Source of the DNA: JARIHD01 sp035758825
GTDB lineage: Bacteria > Patescibacteriota > Saccharimonadia > Saccharimonadales > UBA4665
NCBI GenBank assembly: GCA_035758825.1
Contig: DASTWA010000008.1
Location: 62,001-126,000 of the forward strand
DNA length: 64,000 nt
Direction of reading: 5' to 3'
Below, piece after piece: positions 40,889 through 49,091 of the stretch. The translations under genes and the position numbers were made by a program. The notes beneath the pieces are model-generated. The model did not search any database, was not told the origin of the DNA, and saw only the letters and a list, made by a program, of their open reading frames with translations. How positions within the stretch are numbered: position 1 is the first letter of the stretch; every line of letters starts with the position of its first letter.

Positions 40889-40917
40889 TTGCATGCCTGG
40901 CCTTAATGGTCTATAAC
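40889..40917 (+). promoter_or_regulatory. promoter upstream of the PfkB-like gene
   Basis: TTGCAT (40889-40894), a 17-bp spacer and TATAAC (40912-40917), predicting a start near 40924. The transcript would immediately enter the two hairpins at 40932-41002. Confidence 0.5.
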
Positions 40918-40931
40918 GTTGTAGTCAGCTA

Positions 40932-41002
40932 CGCGAGTTTTCTAATAATTCAGCTCGCGCCAATGTAACTGTGCCATGCCGATCAAGGCATGTTTCTTTT
41001 TT
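40932..41002 (+). promoter_or_regulatory. two-hairpin leader ending in a terminator (attenuator, riboswitch or small RNA)
   Basis: A first hairpin CGCGAG/CTCGCG (40932-40937 with 40954-40959, 16-nt loop) is followed by CATGCC/GGCATG (40975-40980 with 40987-40992) and then TTTCTTTTTT. The terminator lies 35 bp before the 41037 start, leaving no room for another promoter. So the kinase gene is expressed by regulated read-through, or the element makes a small RNA of about 80 nt. It also ends transcription from otsB. No known riboswitch class was recognised. Confidence 0.5.
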
Positions 41003-41036
41003 GTTTTCATTTTTTAATACAACAAACGGAGATTGC

Positions 41037-42302
41037 ATGAGCTCTTCAGTCATTGAGACATATGAAGATGACGTCCAGTTTATAGATGAAGCTGGACCAC
41101 ATATTGACGAAGAAGCCGCCCAAGTCATCGGCTTACTCGCGGTCGGCAGCGTCAACTACGACTGTGCCGTACAGACCAGCCGGGGCGAGATTAACCTTGC
41201 GAGCGTATCGACCGGAGACGAACCCTACGTACCAGGCGAAAAAAAGACGCCATCAGACACCAGCCTTCCGAACCGGCAGACCTTCTTGCGGCTGCTCGGG
41301 CCCTTGCGCCGAGAATGTGCTACCTGTGACCCAGAGCTAAATCATGCCTGTGAAGACCGGACCGTGGCAGGGAATATTAATAATATTGTCCAGTATTTGG
41401 CCAGGAACGGGCTTGAGGTGGGCGCCGTGAGCGCCCACTCCCGCCATTTCCGTTTTGGCGAAGGTGTCCGCGATTTTTCTATAACAACGCCGCGTACCAC
41501 CTCAAATATCGTAATGACCGCCCGTCAAGGCGAAGAACCCTTTGACCGGTGCATTCGCCGAGGGCGAAAGGTTACCGACGAATCCATTGCCGAACGCAGC
41601 GACGAAGTAATGCGCGCTGCCCCGAGCCTTCACTGCACGATTATCAGCTCCTGTCCGCACGCTGACCGCGTTCTTGCGCACAGTGTAGATAACAACATCC
41701 CACTCGTCGCTTACAGCCCCGGCCACTCCGAGCTTAAGGATGCCGCACTCAAAAGCCGGACCCTGCGGCAATTGTATGAGCGTACCAGTGCGGACTTACG
41801 GACTATCGTCGGCCTCAACCGCGAAGAGTACCAGCAGCTCTTCGGCCACCTGTGTGTTGACGACATTATGAAGATTTATGCCAACGACTTGGCGGTTACC
41901 GATGGCGAAGTGGGCGCCGATTACCTGCACCGCGATCCAGAAACAGGCGAAATTCTCCATGTTTCACTCCGTAATCCCGGTTTTGATGATGCCGATATTC
42001 TGGACCGTCAGTTCCTGGGCGTCACGCCTATCAAACACCAGCGGTATGTAGGGACCAGCGAAAGGCCGTTTTACCTCTCAAGCGTGGGCGCCGGAGACCG
42101 CTTTTTTGCGACGCTTATTTACGACCTGACGCAATTGGCCGACCAACAAGGCAGCCGGCTAAGCCTGGACGAAATCCAAAAAACACTCATACACGCAGAT
42201 GCCGAGGCCAAACAGTGCCTCGGACACAAAGGTGCAACGTGTGACTTGACCGGTAACTGCGAATGCGACGACCTGCGACAACAATGGGAACGCCAGTCTT
42301 AG
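41037..42302 (+). CDS. PfkB/ribokinase-family kinase with cysteine clusters
   Basis: 421 residues from the ATG at 41037, which has CGGAG 6 nt upstream; an earlier in-frame ATG at 40971 lies within the terminator hairpin and is rejected. PfkB features are VAGNINNIVQYLARNGLEVG, the substrate-side TIVGLNREEYQQLFG, VTDGEVGADYL and the anion-hole/catalytic GAGDRFFATLI near residue 365. Unusually for the family it carries C-x2-C-x7-C near residue 95-106 (ECATCDPELNHAC) and C-x5-C-x-C near the C-terminus (CDLTGNCEC), which could hold a metal. Substrate unknown (sugar or nucleoside). The methyltransferase gene follows after 12 bp. Confidence 0.75.
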   Translation: MSSSVIETYEDDVQFIDEAGPHIDEEAAQVIGLLAVGSVNYDCAVQTSRGEINLASVSTGDEPYVPGEKKTPSDTSLPNRQTFLRLLGPLRRECATCDPELNHACEDRTVAGNINNIVQYLARNGLEVGAVSAHSRHFRFGEGVRDFSITTPRTTSNIVMTARQGEEPFDRCIRRGRKVTDESIAERSDEVMRAAPSLHCTIISSCPHADRVLAHSVDNNIPLVAYSPGHSELKDAALKSRTLRQLYERTSADLRTIVGLNREEYQQLFGHLCVDDIMKIYANDLAVTDGEVGADYLHRDPETGEILHVSLRNPGFDDADILDRQFLGVTPIKHQRYVGTSERPFYLSSVGAGDRFFATLIYDLTQLADQQGSRLSLDEIQKTLIHADAEAKQCLGHKGATCDLTGNCECDDLRQQWERQS

Positions 42303-42314
42303 ACGAAAATTAGT

Positions 42315-43310
42315 ATGACAACCGAACAATTCAATACGGCCGACCTGTCGACCGTCATGTATGAAGCTGTCTGGGGTGTTCCTGTCGATCCTGAGCAGAT
42401 ACCTCAGCTCGAGCCGAACACCTGCGCTCTGGACATCGGCTGCGGGCACACCGACAGTAAAGTGACACGCGAATTTGCCAAGGTCAATCCAGAAACACCT
42501 CTCATTCGTGTCGATTACTTCGATCAGAACGTACGCAGACACCCAAGCGGGCAACGGCTAGGCATCGTCGCAAACTGCCTGGAGTTACCCTTCGGCGACA
42601 ACACCTTCGGGGCCGTGATTACCTCCGAGTTAACGCCAGACAACGATTACTTCTGCGACGAGGTACAGCGCCAAGCGCGCCTGACGCGCGAAATATCGCG
42701 CATACTCAAAGTCGGCGGCTATTGGCTGGCCTACAACGAAAACATCAAGATAGTAGACATACCACCGGGATTGGTGTGGGAGTCTGGCGTGCCCTACCCC
42801 GTTAAAATCGCTTCTTACGGCCGGTCACACCGCTTACCGTTCGGCGTCTTCCGCAAACAAGCCGAAATCCTGGACACGAACATGATCCACGACAATGTCG
42901 GCACGACCGCCAGCGGCTGCGCTACCAATAGCTACACCCGGGCGCTGGATCGATTTTACCCCGTCGCCGATGTCCTGGGCGGCAATGGACTGCCTGCCGG
43001 CGAGATCGAAGGCCTGCGGCTGCCACGAATTTACGCGTCGTACATCGCCCCTTTGGCTGTCGGAAGGTGCATCGAGCAGGCCACTCGGGAAGCAGGCTGG
43101 CGAAGCTCGGTCATATCCCTTGGCGCCGACAGTACGCCCGAAGCAAAATTGCTGGGCGAGATTAACTATGCCGAACGGCACGGCATTGTGGCTGTAGACC
43201 GGCCCACACCTAAGACCATCATCATGACCCCGGGCCAGGCACTGTGTGACCAATTGCTCGCCAAACGCCTCGAAACGGCAGCATGTACAGCCGCCGCAAA
43301 TACCAATTAA
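42315..43310 (+). CDS. SAM-dependent methyltransferase with extra C-terminal domain
   Basis: 331 residues. The N-terminal half is a class I methyltransferase fold: motif I CALDIGCGH near residue 36-44, an acidic strand end VDYFD, and a post-motif FGAVITSEL and LKVGGYWLAYNE pattern. The last 75 residues (WRSSVISLGADSTPEAKLLG, then INYAERHGIVAVDRP) have an alternating strand/helix pattern resembling the anticodon-binding-type fold of class II synthetases, but this is only a resemblance. Substrate unknown. It starts 12 bp after the PfkB-like kinase, so the two probably act in one pathway. It ends just before a terminator shared with the convergent tRNA-Leu. Confidence 0.7.
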   Translation: MTTEQFNTADLSTVMYEAVWGVPVDPEQIPQLEPNTCALDIGCGHTDSKVTREFAKVNPETPLIRVDYFDQNVRRHPSGQRLGIVANCLELPFGDNTFGAVITSELTPDNDYFCDEVQRQARLTREISRILKVGGYWLAYNENIKIVDIPPGLVWESGVPYPVKIASYGRSHRLPFGVFRKQAEILDTNMIHDNVGTTASGCATNSYTRALDRFYPVADVLGGNGLPAGEIEGLRLPRIYASYIAPLAVGRCIEQATREAGWRSSVISLGADSTPEAKLLGEINYAERHGIVAVDRPTPKTIIMTPGQALCDQLLAKRLETAACTAAANTN

Positions 43311-43315
43311 ACACA

Positions 43316-43358
43316 GCCAAACAAAAAGAACCAGACGGTGCTGGCTCTTTTTGTTTGG
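43316..43358. terminator. bidirectional terminator shared with tRNA-Leu
   Basis: A long inverted repeat with arms of about 18 bp (CCAAACAAAAAGAxCCAG and its complement) around 6 nt, A-rich on one side and T-rich on the other. It ends the methyltransferase transcript on plus and the tRNA transcript on minus. The outermost arm includes the encoded CCA of the tRNA. Confidence 0.8.
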
Positions 43359-43440
43359 TGGGGATGAAAGGACTTGAACCTTCACGCCTTGCGGCACTAG
43401 CTCCTAAGGCTAGCGTGTCTACCAATTCCACCACATCCCC
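43356..43440 (-). tRNA. tRNA-Leu (UAG)
   Basis: 85 nt including an encoded CCA. The acceptor stem is GGGGATG/CATCCCC with discriminator A, the anticodon stem CTAGC/GCTAG encloses CTTAGGA with anticodon UAG, a long variable arm GCC-GCAA-GGC is present as expected for Leu, and the T arm is GAAGG-TTCAAGT-CCTTT. It lies 39 bp after rsmD; a TAAAAT on the minus strand at 43454-43459 could give it its own promoter. Reads CUA and, by wobble, other CUN codons. Confidence 0.97.
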
Positions 43441-43479
43441 GTAGATGATTGCCATTTTACCCTAAATAGCCTGTTCTGA

Positions 43480-44013
43480 CTAGTCTTCGGGCCGGTAAAA
43501 AATAAGGCTGGCGCCGCCGTAGCTGCGGTATTCGAGCTGACGGAGGCCATCAAAGACCGGGGCTTCTTTATCGCCCGGCCACGAAAGCACAAACAAGCCA
43601 TCTTCTTCGACACGAGCAGCCAATCGGGCCAACAGGCTGGGCTGCAAATTGTCGTAAGGCGGATCACAAATCACCAGGTCGAACGTGGCGTTCGGATTAG
43701 TCTGCAGCCAGCCATTGGCTGATGCTTTTATAAGCTTGACTTTGTCTTCCAGGCCGAGTGATGCAATATTCCCGGCAATAACCTTCTGAGCCAGGCGGTC
43801 GCTGTCAATTGCTAGCGCGGAGTGGGCGCCGCGGCTCATCGCTTCAAAGGCTAGGGCCCCGGAACCAGCAAAGGCGTCCAAAACTGTCAAACCATCAATA
43901 TCGCCTAGGACATTAAACATCGCACCGCGTGCCTTGTCACTCATGGGGTGCGTCTTAAAGCTCCCTGGCGAATCAAAATTGCGGCCTTTTAGACGTCCGG
44001 CGATTATTCTCAT
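43480..44013 (-). CDS. rsmD: 16S rRNA (guanine-966-N2)-methyltransferase
   Basis: 177 residues. It has the RsmD pattern: MRIIAGRLKGRNFDSPG at the start, RPTSDKAR-type MSDKARGAMFNVLG, motif I LDAFAGSGALAFEAMSRGA and the catalytic DPPY in FDLVICDPPYDN. Methylates G966 of 16S rRNA during 30S assembly. Start and upstream stop overlap by 4 bp (ATGA), so it is coupled to the phospholipase-like gene. Confidence 0.92.
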   Translation of the reverse strand: MRIIAGRLKGRNFDSPGSFKTHPMSDKARGAMFNVLGDIDGLTVLDAFAGSGALAFEAMSRGAHSALAIDSDRLAQKVIAGNIASLGLEDKVKLIKASANGWLQTNPNATFDLVICDPPYDNLQPSLLARLAARVEEDGLFVLSWPGDKEAPVFDGLRQLEYRSYGGASLIFYRPED

Positions 44014-44840
44014 GTGCTCTTTTTCTGTATGATCCCTGCGTCAATTGCTGCTGCATACCATGCTAGCGTAACCATCTTAACAATAGCTGGAGCCAGATGG
44101 TTTCGCACCTGACGCGCCAGACGAGGCGTCCACCCATAATTGGTGTATCGCCCATACATATCCAGGCCGTCGATTTCTTTAGCCTTCCGCCGGAAGAGTT
44201 CCAGGACACCATATTTGTACAAGTCGTGCATATCCTTCTCGGCAATAGGGACCTGCTTGCGTGAGAATGGCGCGATGAGGGCTGCGACACCGAATTCAAA
44301 AAAACCGTGTGTAGCCAGCAAACCACGGGGACCCCACATCTTCCAATTATTCTTCACCTGTTGTCGACGGGTATCGCCCGGCAAGATAATCTTTTCTTTT
44401 ACGGTAGTCCGGGTTTCGATGCCGGCACCGCCACGAAGTTCGGTTAGCGTCTCTTCGTACGGAAAGTGATGGGCAGGGGTTAGGCCATCCACGATGGCGT
44501 GCGCCAGCCAGGCGGCCTCAAAGGAAGCACGCACATCGTCCTGCGCCTTTAACGCCTTGACCAAATGGTCATAGTGCTGTCCAATGATTTCGATAATCTG
44601 CGTGTCTGCGTCATCAAACGGAGAATAGTAATGCCAGGGTTCATCCTTTGCCGGGCTCTTGCGCTTGATAGCGTCGGGCCCATTTACACCCTCAAAGTGT
44701 AAAATGGCTTTCGCTTCTGGGAATCTGCCATCGTCGGTATTGAGGAGCGAACGCAAACTGCCGCGGGCCAGGCGGTCGAGTTTCTGGTGAGCGCCGAGCA
44801 TTCGACCAGAAAGAGGAGTTAGTGTTGTTCCAGAATACAT
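44010..44840 (-). CDS. zinc-dependent phospholipase C / S1-P1-nuclease-fold-like protein
   Basis: 276 residues, no signal peptide. The helix AWLAHAIVDGLTPAHHFPYE carries H114, D118 and H124, the same H-x3-D-x5-H spacing as three zinc ligands of bacterial phospholipase C; H18 and the WHYY at 69-72 may supply others. The fold suggestion is therefore reasonable, but substrate and activity are open, and a cytosolic version would be unusual since classical members are secreted. It lies 3 bp after recG and overlaps rsmD by 4 bp, so it is firmly inside the housekeeping operon. Confidence 0.5.
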   Translation of the reverse strand: MYSGTTLTPLSGRMLGAHQKLDRLARGSLRSLLNTDDGRFPEAKAILHFEGVNGPDAIKRKSPAKDEPWHYYSPFDDADTQIIEIIGQHYDHLVKALKAQDDVRASFEAAWLAHAIVDGLTPAHHFPYEETLTELRGGAGIETRTTVKEKIILPGDTRRQQVKNNWKMWGPRGLLATHGFFEFGVAALIAPFSRKQVPIAEKDMHDLYKYGVLELFRRKAKEIDGLDMYGRYTNYGWTPRLARQVRNHLAPAIVKMVTLAWYAAAIDAGIIQKKST

Positions 44841-44843
44841 AAA

Positions 44844-46880
44844 CTAATTTAAATTCGTTACTGCACGCAGGCGTGTAACATGCTGGTACGTTACAGGGTA
44901 TTGTAACAGATCTTCGCCCTTTTCGATATAAACTTGAGCGGCATTGCGGGCGGCGGCGATGAGCTTGGTGTCGGTCAGCTTGGCGACCCTTAGGTCCAGC
45001 TGGCCGTGCTGCATCGTGCCATAAATCGCGCCCGGACCACGCAGCTCCAGGTCTAATTCGGCAAGCTTAAAGCCATCGTTCGACCGCTCCAGAGCCCTTA
45101 GGCGCTGCGGCGGCGCTGCCGAATCGCTCATCATAAGATAGCAGTAGCCGTGATGACCGCCACGCCCTACCCGGCCACGCAGCTGGTGTATCTGCGCCAG
45201 GCCAAACCGGTCGGCGGCCTCGATAAGCATGATGCTGGCATTGGGCACGTCGACGCCCACTTCGATAACCGTCGTAGACACTAGGATATCCAGACGGTGC
45301 GCGGCAAAGTCCTCCATGATCTGCTGTTTTTCGGCTGGCTTCATCTTGCCGTGCAACAAGCCCACCTTGCGGTGCTTAAAGTCCTTTTTGGATAGCTGCT
45401 CGTACACCTGCTCCACCGACACTGCCTTGCTGGACGATGACTCGGTAATCAGCGGACAGACCACAAACATCTGCCGGCCCTGCTTGAGTTCGGCTTCGAT
45501 CTTGGCGTTCAGCTGGGCACGCGAGTTTGGCGAACAAATTTCGGTGGTTACCGGTTTGCGTCCTGGCGGTTTGCTGTCGATGATCGACACGTCCAGTTCG
45601 CCGTAGAGTGTGAGCGCCAGGCTGCGCGGGATCGGTGTCGCGGTCAGGCTCAAAAGATGCGGCATATGGCCGGCCTTGGCCATCAGTTTCTTGCGTTGCT
45701 CGACACCAAAACGGTGTTGCTCGTCGATGATCACCAGGCCAAGCTTGTGCATATCGACCTTTTCCTGGATGATGGCATGCGTCCCGATGATAAACCGGAC
45801 TTCGCCGCTGGCAATATGCTTGTAGGCGGCTTCCTTTTGTTTGGCAGTCATACCGCCGACCAGCAGTGAAACATGGTGTGACATGCCCATCGGCTCCAGT
45901 AGTTTAAAGACTGTCTCGGCGTGCTGCCGGGCGAGCAGCTCGGTAGGCGCCATCAGGGCAACCTGGTAGTCCTCGGCAATCGCCATCAGGGCGGCCATGG
46001 CTGCTACCACCGTCTTGCCTGATCCGACGTCGCCTTCAACCAGACGGTTCATGGGCTGGGTTTTCTGCATGTCCTGATAAATTTGCCAGACCACCTTCCG
46101 CTGGGCATCAGTCAGCTGGAACGGCAGGTTGCCGACAAACTTTTTGGCCAGGTCCTGGTCAAACGGGATGCCAAGCGAAACATCCTGCATAAGCTCGTGT
46201 TTGTTGAGCAGCGCAGCCAGACTCAATTCGAACACTTCTTCAAAGCCCAGGCGCCTATGGGCGGCTTCCAGCATGGCATTGTCTTCTGGAAAGTGCATAG
46301 CTTCCAGGGCTTCGCCCAAACCAATGAGCTTCTCCTGCTTGACCAGCCAGGCTGGCAATGTCTCGGGGACTGCGCGCATCAGGGGCACGGCCTCACGCAT
46401 ATATTTGCGGAGTTGGTTACTGGTAATCCCCTTGCCTTCGCGGTAAATGGGCACGATGCGGGCGGTATTTACCGGAAACCCGCTCACCAGCTCCATGGTC
46501 GGGTTCATGATAGCAAACCGGGTACGGCTGAGTTCATAATTACCCGAAACAAAGTACGTCTGTCCGTGCTTAATCGACGCCTCGCGGTATGGCTGGTTGA
46601 ACCACACCAAGCGGACGCTGGCACTGCGGTCGCCAGCGACCGCCTCGGTAATATGCATGCCCCGGCGGACATAGCGCCCTTTAACCTGGTCGATGTTGGC
46701 CTGGATGGTCACTGGCCCTGGCTGGATGTCCTTGACCTTCGTGACCTTAGAGTAATCGTTATACTTACGCGGATAATAATCAACCAAATCGCCGACCGTG
46801 CGGATGCCAAGGCCAGCTAATTTGGTAGCGACAGCGTCGCCGACACCCTTAATATCGGTTATTGGACTATCCCATGTCAT
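44844..46880 (-). CDS. recG: ATP-dependent DNA helicase RecG
   Basis: Branched-DNA helicase for fork reversal and Holliday junction processing, 678 residues. The wedge/OB domain occupies about 1-210, then Walker A EGDVGSGKTVVAAMAAL, DEQHRFGVEQR (DExH), SLTATPIPRSLALTLYGELD and QLRGRVGRGGHHGYCYL. Complete. It is 12 bp downstream of a methyltransferase gene, with a small AAGGGT/ACCCTT hairpin (46883-46900) spanning that gene's stop and ending 2 bp before the recG ATG. No Shine-Dalgarno is visible, so coupling is likely. Confidence 0.96.
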   Translation of the reverse strand: MTWDSPITDIKGVGDAVATKLAGLGIRTVGDLVDYYPRKYNDYSKVTKVKDIQPGPVTIQANIDQVKGRYVRRGMHITEAVAGDRSASVRLVWFNQPYREASIKHGQTYFVSGNYELSRTRFAIMNPTMELVSGFPVNTARIVPIYREGKGITSNQLRKYMREAVPLMRAVPETLPAWLVKQEKLIGLGEALEAMHFPEDNAMLEAAHRRLGFEEVFELSLAALLNKHELMQDVSLGIPFDQDLAKKFVGNLPFQLTDAQRKVVWQIYQDMQKTQPMNRLVEGDVGSGKTVVAAMAALMAIAEDYQVALMAPTELLARQHAETVFKLLEPMGMSHHVSLLVGGMTAKQKEAAYKHIASGEVRFIIGTHAIIQEKVDMHKLGLVIIDEQHRFGVEQRKKLMAKAGHMPHLLSLTATPIPRSLALTLYGELDVSIIDSKPPGRKPVTTEICSPNSRAQLNAKIEAELKQGRQMFVVCPLITESSSSKAVSVEQVYEQLSKKDFKHRKVGLLHGKMKPAEKQQIMEDFAAHRLDILVSTTVIEVGVDVPNASIMLIEAADRFGLAQIHQLRGRVGRGGHHGYCYLMMSDSAAPPQRLRALERSNDGFKLAELDLELRGPGAIYGTMQHGQLDLRVAKLTDTKLIAAARNAAQVYIEKGEDLLQYPVTYQHVTRLRAVTNLN

Positions 46881-46892
46881 ACAAGGGTATTA

Positions 46893-47681
46893 TTACCCTT
46901 TTTTGACGAGGAAGAAAATGCTTGGGCCAAAGTAGCTGCCCGCCAGGCGCGGCTGCAGGACACCCTCGATAGCCAGCATGACGCTGCGGGGCATGATCTT
47001 CTTGAGGCCCGGGCTGCGCAGGTTAGAGACCGACAGGATGCGGTCAACTTTGAGGCCGGCGTGTGCCAGCTGCTTGATAACCGTTTCGGGGTTGTGGTTT
47101 ACGAATGGGATCTCGTCCTTGGTGCGATGCTCGGCAGAACGAATGTCTACGGGCTCGACGGGTAGTTTTTTGCCTTTGATAGCGTGCTTGAGGCGGTTGC
47201 GGGCGTGGGCATAATTAGCAACCTCGATGATTGCGTAGCCTTCGTCGCTCAAGACACGGGCAACTTCCGAAAATTCTACCGTAGGGTCCGGCAGGTGGTG
47301 CATCACGCGGATCATTGTCAAAAGGTCGATCGTACCGTCCTTGAACTTAAGGTCGTCGGCCTGCATCAGCTTGCGGTCAACATCTGGGTGGTCCTTCAAA
47401 AAGTCCTTAGCAATGTCGAGCTGTTGCTGGCTTGGCTCGGCCAGAGTTACTTTGTCGGCGTACTTCTCAAGAAAGACACAAAGGCGGCCATAACCACCAC
47501 CGACATCAACGGCGGTCCTGAAGTGCTTGCCTTCGAGCAGGCGCTTTAAGGCCATTTCTTCGGCGGCGTGTTCGTACTCACGGCCATCCCAGTAGCGCAG
47601 GTAGTTGTGGCTGGGATCGTTGTACTGGTCGGCTTTCTTTTTAGGTTGTTTAACAGATTTAGTTGCTGGTTCTTGCTTCAT
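46893..47681 (-). CDS. class I SAM-dependent methyltransferase
   Basis: 262 residues with a Lys-rich N-terminal tail. Motif I AVDVGGGYGRLCVFL lies near residue 57-71, the acidic strand LAEPSQQQ follows, and IDLLTMIRVMHHLPDPTVEF is the typical motif of the UbiE/type 11 group. The C-terminal part has PRSVMLAIEGVLQP, and the substrate is not evident. In this family substrates range from quinones and lipids to small metabolites. It lies between tyrS and recG in the same transcription unit. Confidence 0.8.
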   Translation of the reverse strand: MKQEPATKSVKQPKKKADQYNDPSHNYLRYWDGREYEHAAEEMALKRLLEGKHFRTAVDVGGGYGRLCVFLEKYADKVTLAEPSQQQLDIAKDFLKDHPDVDRKLMQADDLKFKDGTIDLLTMIRVMHHLPDPTVEFSEVARVLSDEGYAIIEVANYAHARNRLKHAIKGKKLPVEPVDIRSAEHRTKDEIPFVNHNPETVIKQLAHAGLKVDRILSVSNLRSPGLKKIMPRSVMLAIEGVLQPRLAGSYFGPSIFFLVKKG

Positions 47682-47700
47682 ATTAACCCCCAGTATACCA

Positions 47701-48957
47701 CTAAGCCAGTTCGATGAGGGCCGAATCCTTAAACGCCTTCCCCTTGCGGATCAAGAGGCGGCCATTCTGAAAATCAGCTTCTTCCAATTGCTCTTTGTTA
47801 ACTTTCTGGCCGTTTATAGCAATGGCATTCCCCTGCACAAAACGGCGGGCTTCGGTCTTGGAAGCAGCCAGGCCGGTGCCGGCCAGAATTTGAAGCAGGT
47901 CATCCCCTGGCTTTGCTTTGACGCTTGGGATTTCCTTGCGCATTGCCTCCAAAGTTTCGCCAGCAATCTGATCAATACCAATACGGCCCGTTAAGAAAGA
48001 AGTTACATCTTCGGCAATCTTGCACTCATCAACACCATGCACCAACTTGGTAACCTCGTGCGCTAATTTAAGCTGGGCCAGCCGCTCCTTCGGATTTTCG
48101 CGGTGCTCAGCCATGATCTTATCAATCTCATCCTTGCTCAGTAGTGTGTAGATCTTCATATAACTTTCCACGCCCAGATCATCACAGTTAACCCAAAACT
48201 GGTAAAACTGGGTTGGCGATGTCATACCTGCGTCGAGCCAGACCGCGCCGTCCTCGCTCTTACCAAATTTTTTGCCAGTAGTCTGGTTGATAACCAGCGG
48301 GGTAGACCAGACATGAGCCTCATTGCCGGCAATACGGCGGATGAGCTCTACGCCGGCGATACTGTTGCCCCACTGGTCAGAACCGCAGACCTGCAGAGAC
48401 ACACCCTTGGAGCGATTAAGGTGCAGGAAGTCGTAGCCTTGGATTAGGACATAGCTGAATTCGGCGTAGCTAATGCCTGCGCCGTCTTCGCCTAGGCGAC
48501 TTTGGACAAAGTCACGAGACAGCATCTGGCGCATTGGCACGTGCTTTCCGACGTCACGTAGGAATTCCAGGTAACCCATGTCCTTGAACCAGTCGTAATT
48601 GTCGACCATATCAAAGTCTTTGCCAGCAAAGATACGGCGGTACTGTTCGACGATGCTCGCTTTGTTGGCGTCAATTTCATCTTGCGTCTTAAGCGTGCGT
48701 TCTTCGGACTTACCATCCGGGTCGCCGATCAGGCCGGTTGCGCCGCCGACAAGCAGCACCGCATGGTGGCCGTGGTCAATAAAGTGGCGAACCATCATTG
48801 CAGCCGCCAAATTACCAATGGTCATCGAAGGTGCGCTTGGATCAACCCCCCAGTAAAAAGTGATTGGGCTGCCGTCTATCGCTTTGATGTCTTTAAAGGT
48901 GGTCTGGTTGGCAAAACCACGCCATTTTAGTTCTTCTGAAAGTGTCATATCTGTCAT
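47701..48957 (-). CDS. tyrS: tyrosyl-tRNA synthetase
   Basis: Class I synthetase charging tRNA-Tyr, about 418 residues. It has the HIGH-equivalent FYWGVDPSAPSMTIGNL, QGYDFLHLN, the signature KFGKSEDGAVWLD (KMSKS equivalent) and a C-terminal S4 RNA-binding domain (KTEARRFVQGNAIAINGQKV). An in-frame TTG at 48966 abuts the -10 box at 48968-48973, so the ATG at 48957 (or the one at 48948) is the start, giving a 5' leader of only a few nt and no Shine-Dalgarno. First gene of the run that continues to tRNA-Leu. Confidence 0.95.
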   Translation of the reverse strand: MTDMTLSEELKWRGFANQTTFKDIKAIDGSPITFYWGVDPSAPSMTIGNLAAAMMVRHFIDHGHHAVLLVGGATGLIGDPDGKSEERTLKTQDEIDANKASIVEQYRRIFAGKDFDMVDNYDWFKDMGYLEFLRDVGKHVPMRQMLSRDFVQSRLGEDGAGISYAEFSYVLIQGYDFLHLNRSKGVSLQVCGSDQWGNSIAGVELIRRIAGNEAHVWSTPLVINQTTGKKFGKSEDGAVWLDAGMTSPTQFYQFWVNCDDLGVESYMKIYTLLSKDEIDKIMAEHRENPKERLAQLKLAHEVTKLVHGVDECKIAEDVTSFLTGRIGIDQIAGETLEAMRKEIPSVKAKPGDDLLQILAGTGLAASKTEARRFVQGNAIAINGQKVNKEQLEEADFQNGRLLIRKGKAFKDSALIELA

Positions 48958-48967
48958 ATTACTCAAA

Positions 48968-48973
48968 ATTATA
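48968..48973 (-). promoter_or_regulatory. -10 element of tyrS
   Basis: A perfect TATAAT on the minus strand, about 11 bp before the tyrS ATG; predicted start near 48961. No good -35. Confidence 0.5.
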
Positions 48974-49040
48974 TCCGATAACCAAGCTTAAGAGAAGCTG
49001 CCCGCTGGCAGGATTGATTTGCACGGTCAACTGAGCGGTT

Positions 49041-49049
49041 TGCTATAAT
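49041..49049 (+). promoter_or_regulatory. extended -10 promoter of the PBP gene
   Basis: TGC-TATAAT with a perfect hexamer. The leader of about 37 nt contains an 8-codon ATG ORF (49063-49086) just before the true start at 49092. Confidence 0.55.
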
Positions 49050-49091
49050 GGATCACAGTAACTATGGACAACGGAGCGAATAGATAAACGG

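Noticed and set aside
40971..41036. earlier ATG (40971 frame) for the PfkB-like gene
   Set aside because: It falls on the terminator hairpin and encodes a Phe-rich non-conserved extension; the ATG at 41037 has CGGAG upstream.
49063..49086. 8-codon upstream ORF in the leader of the PBP gene
   Set aside because: The short ORF has no Shine-Dalgarno or codon pattern suggesting regulation; probably chance.
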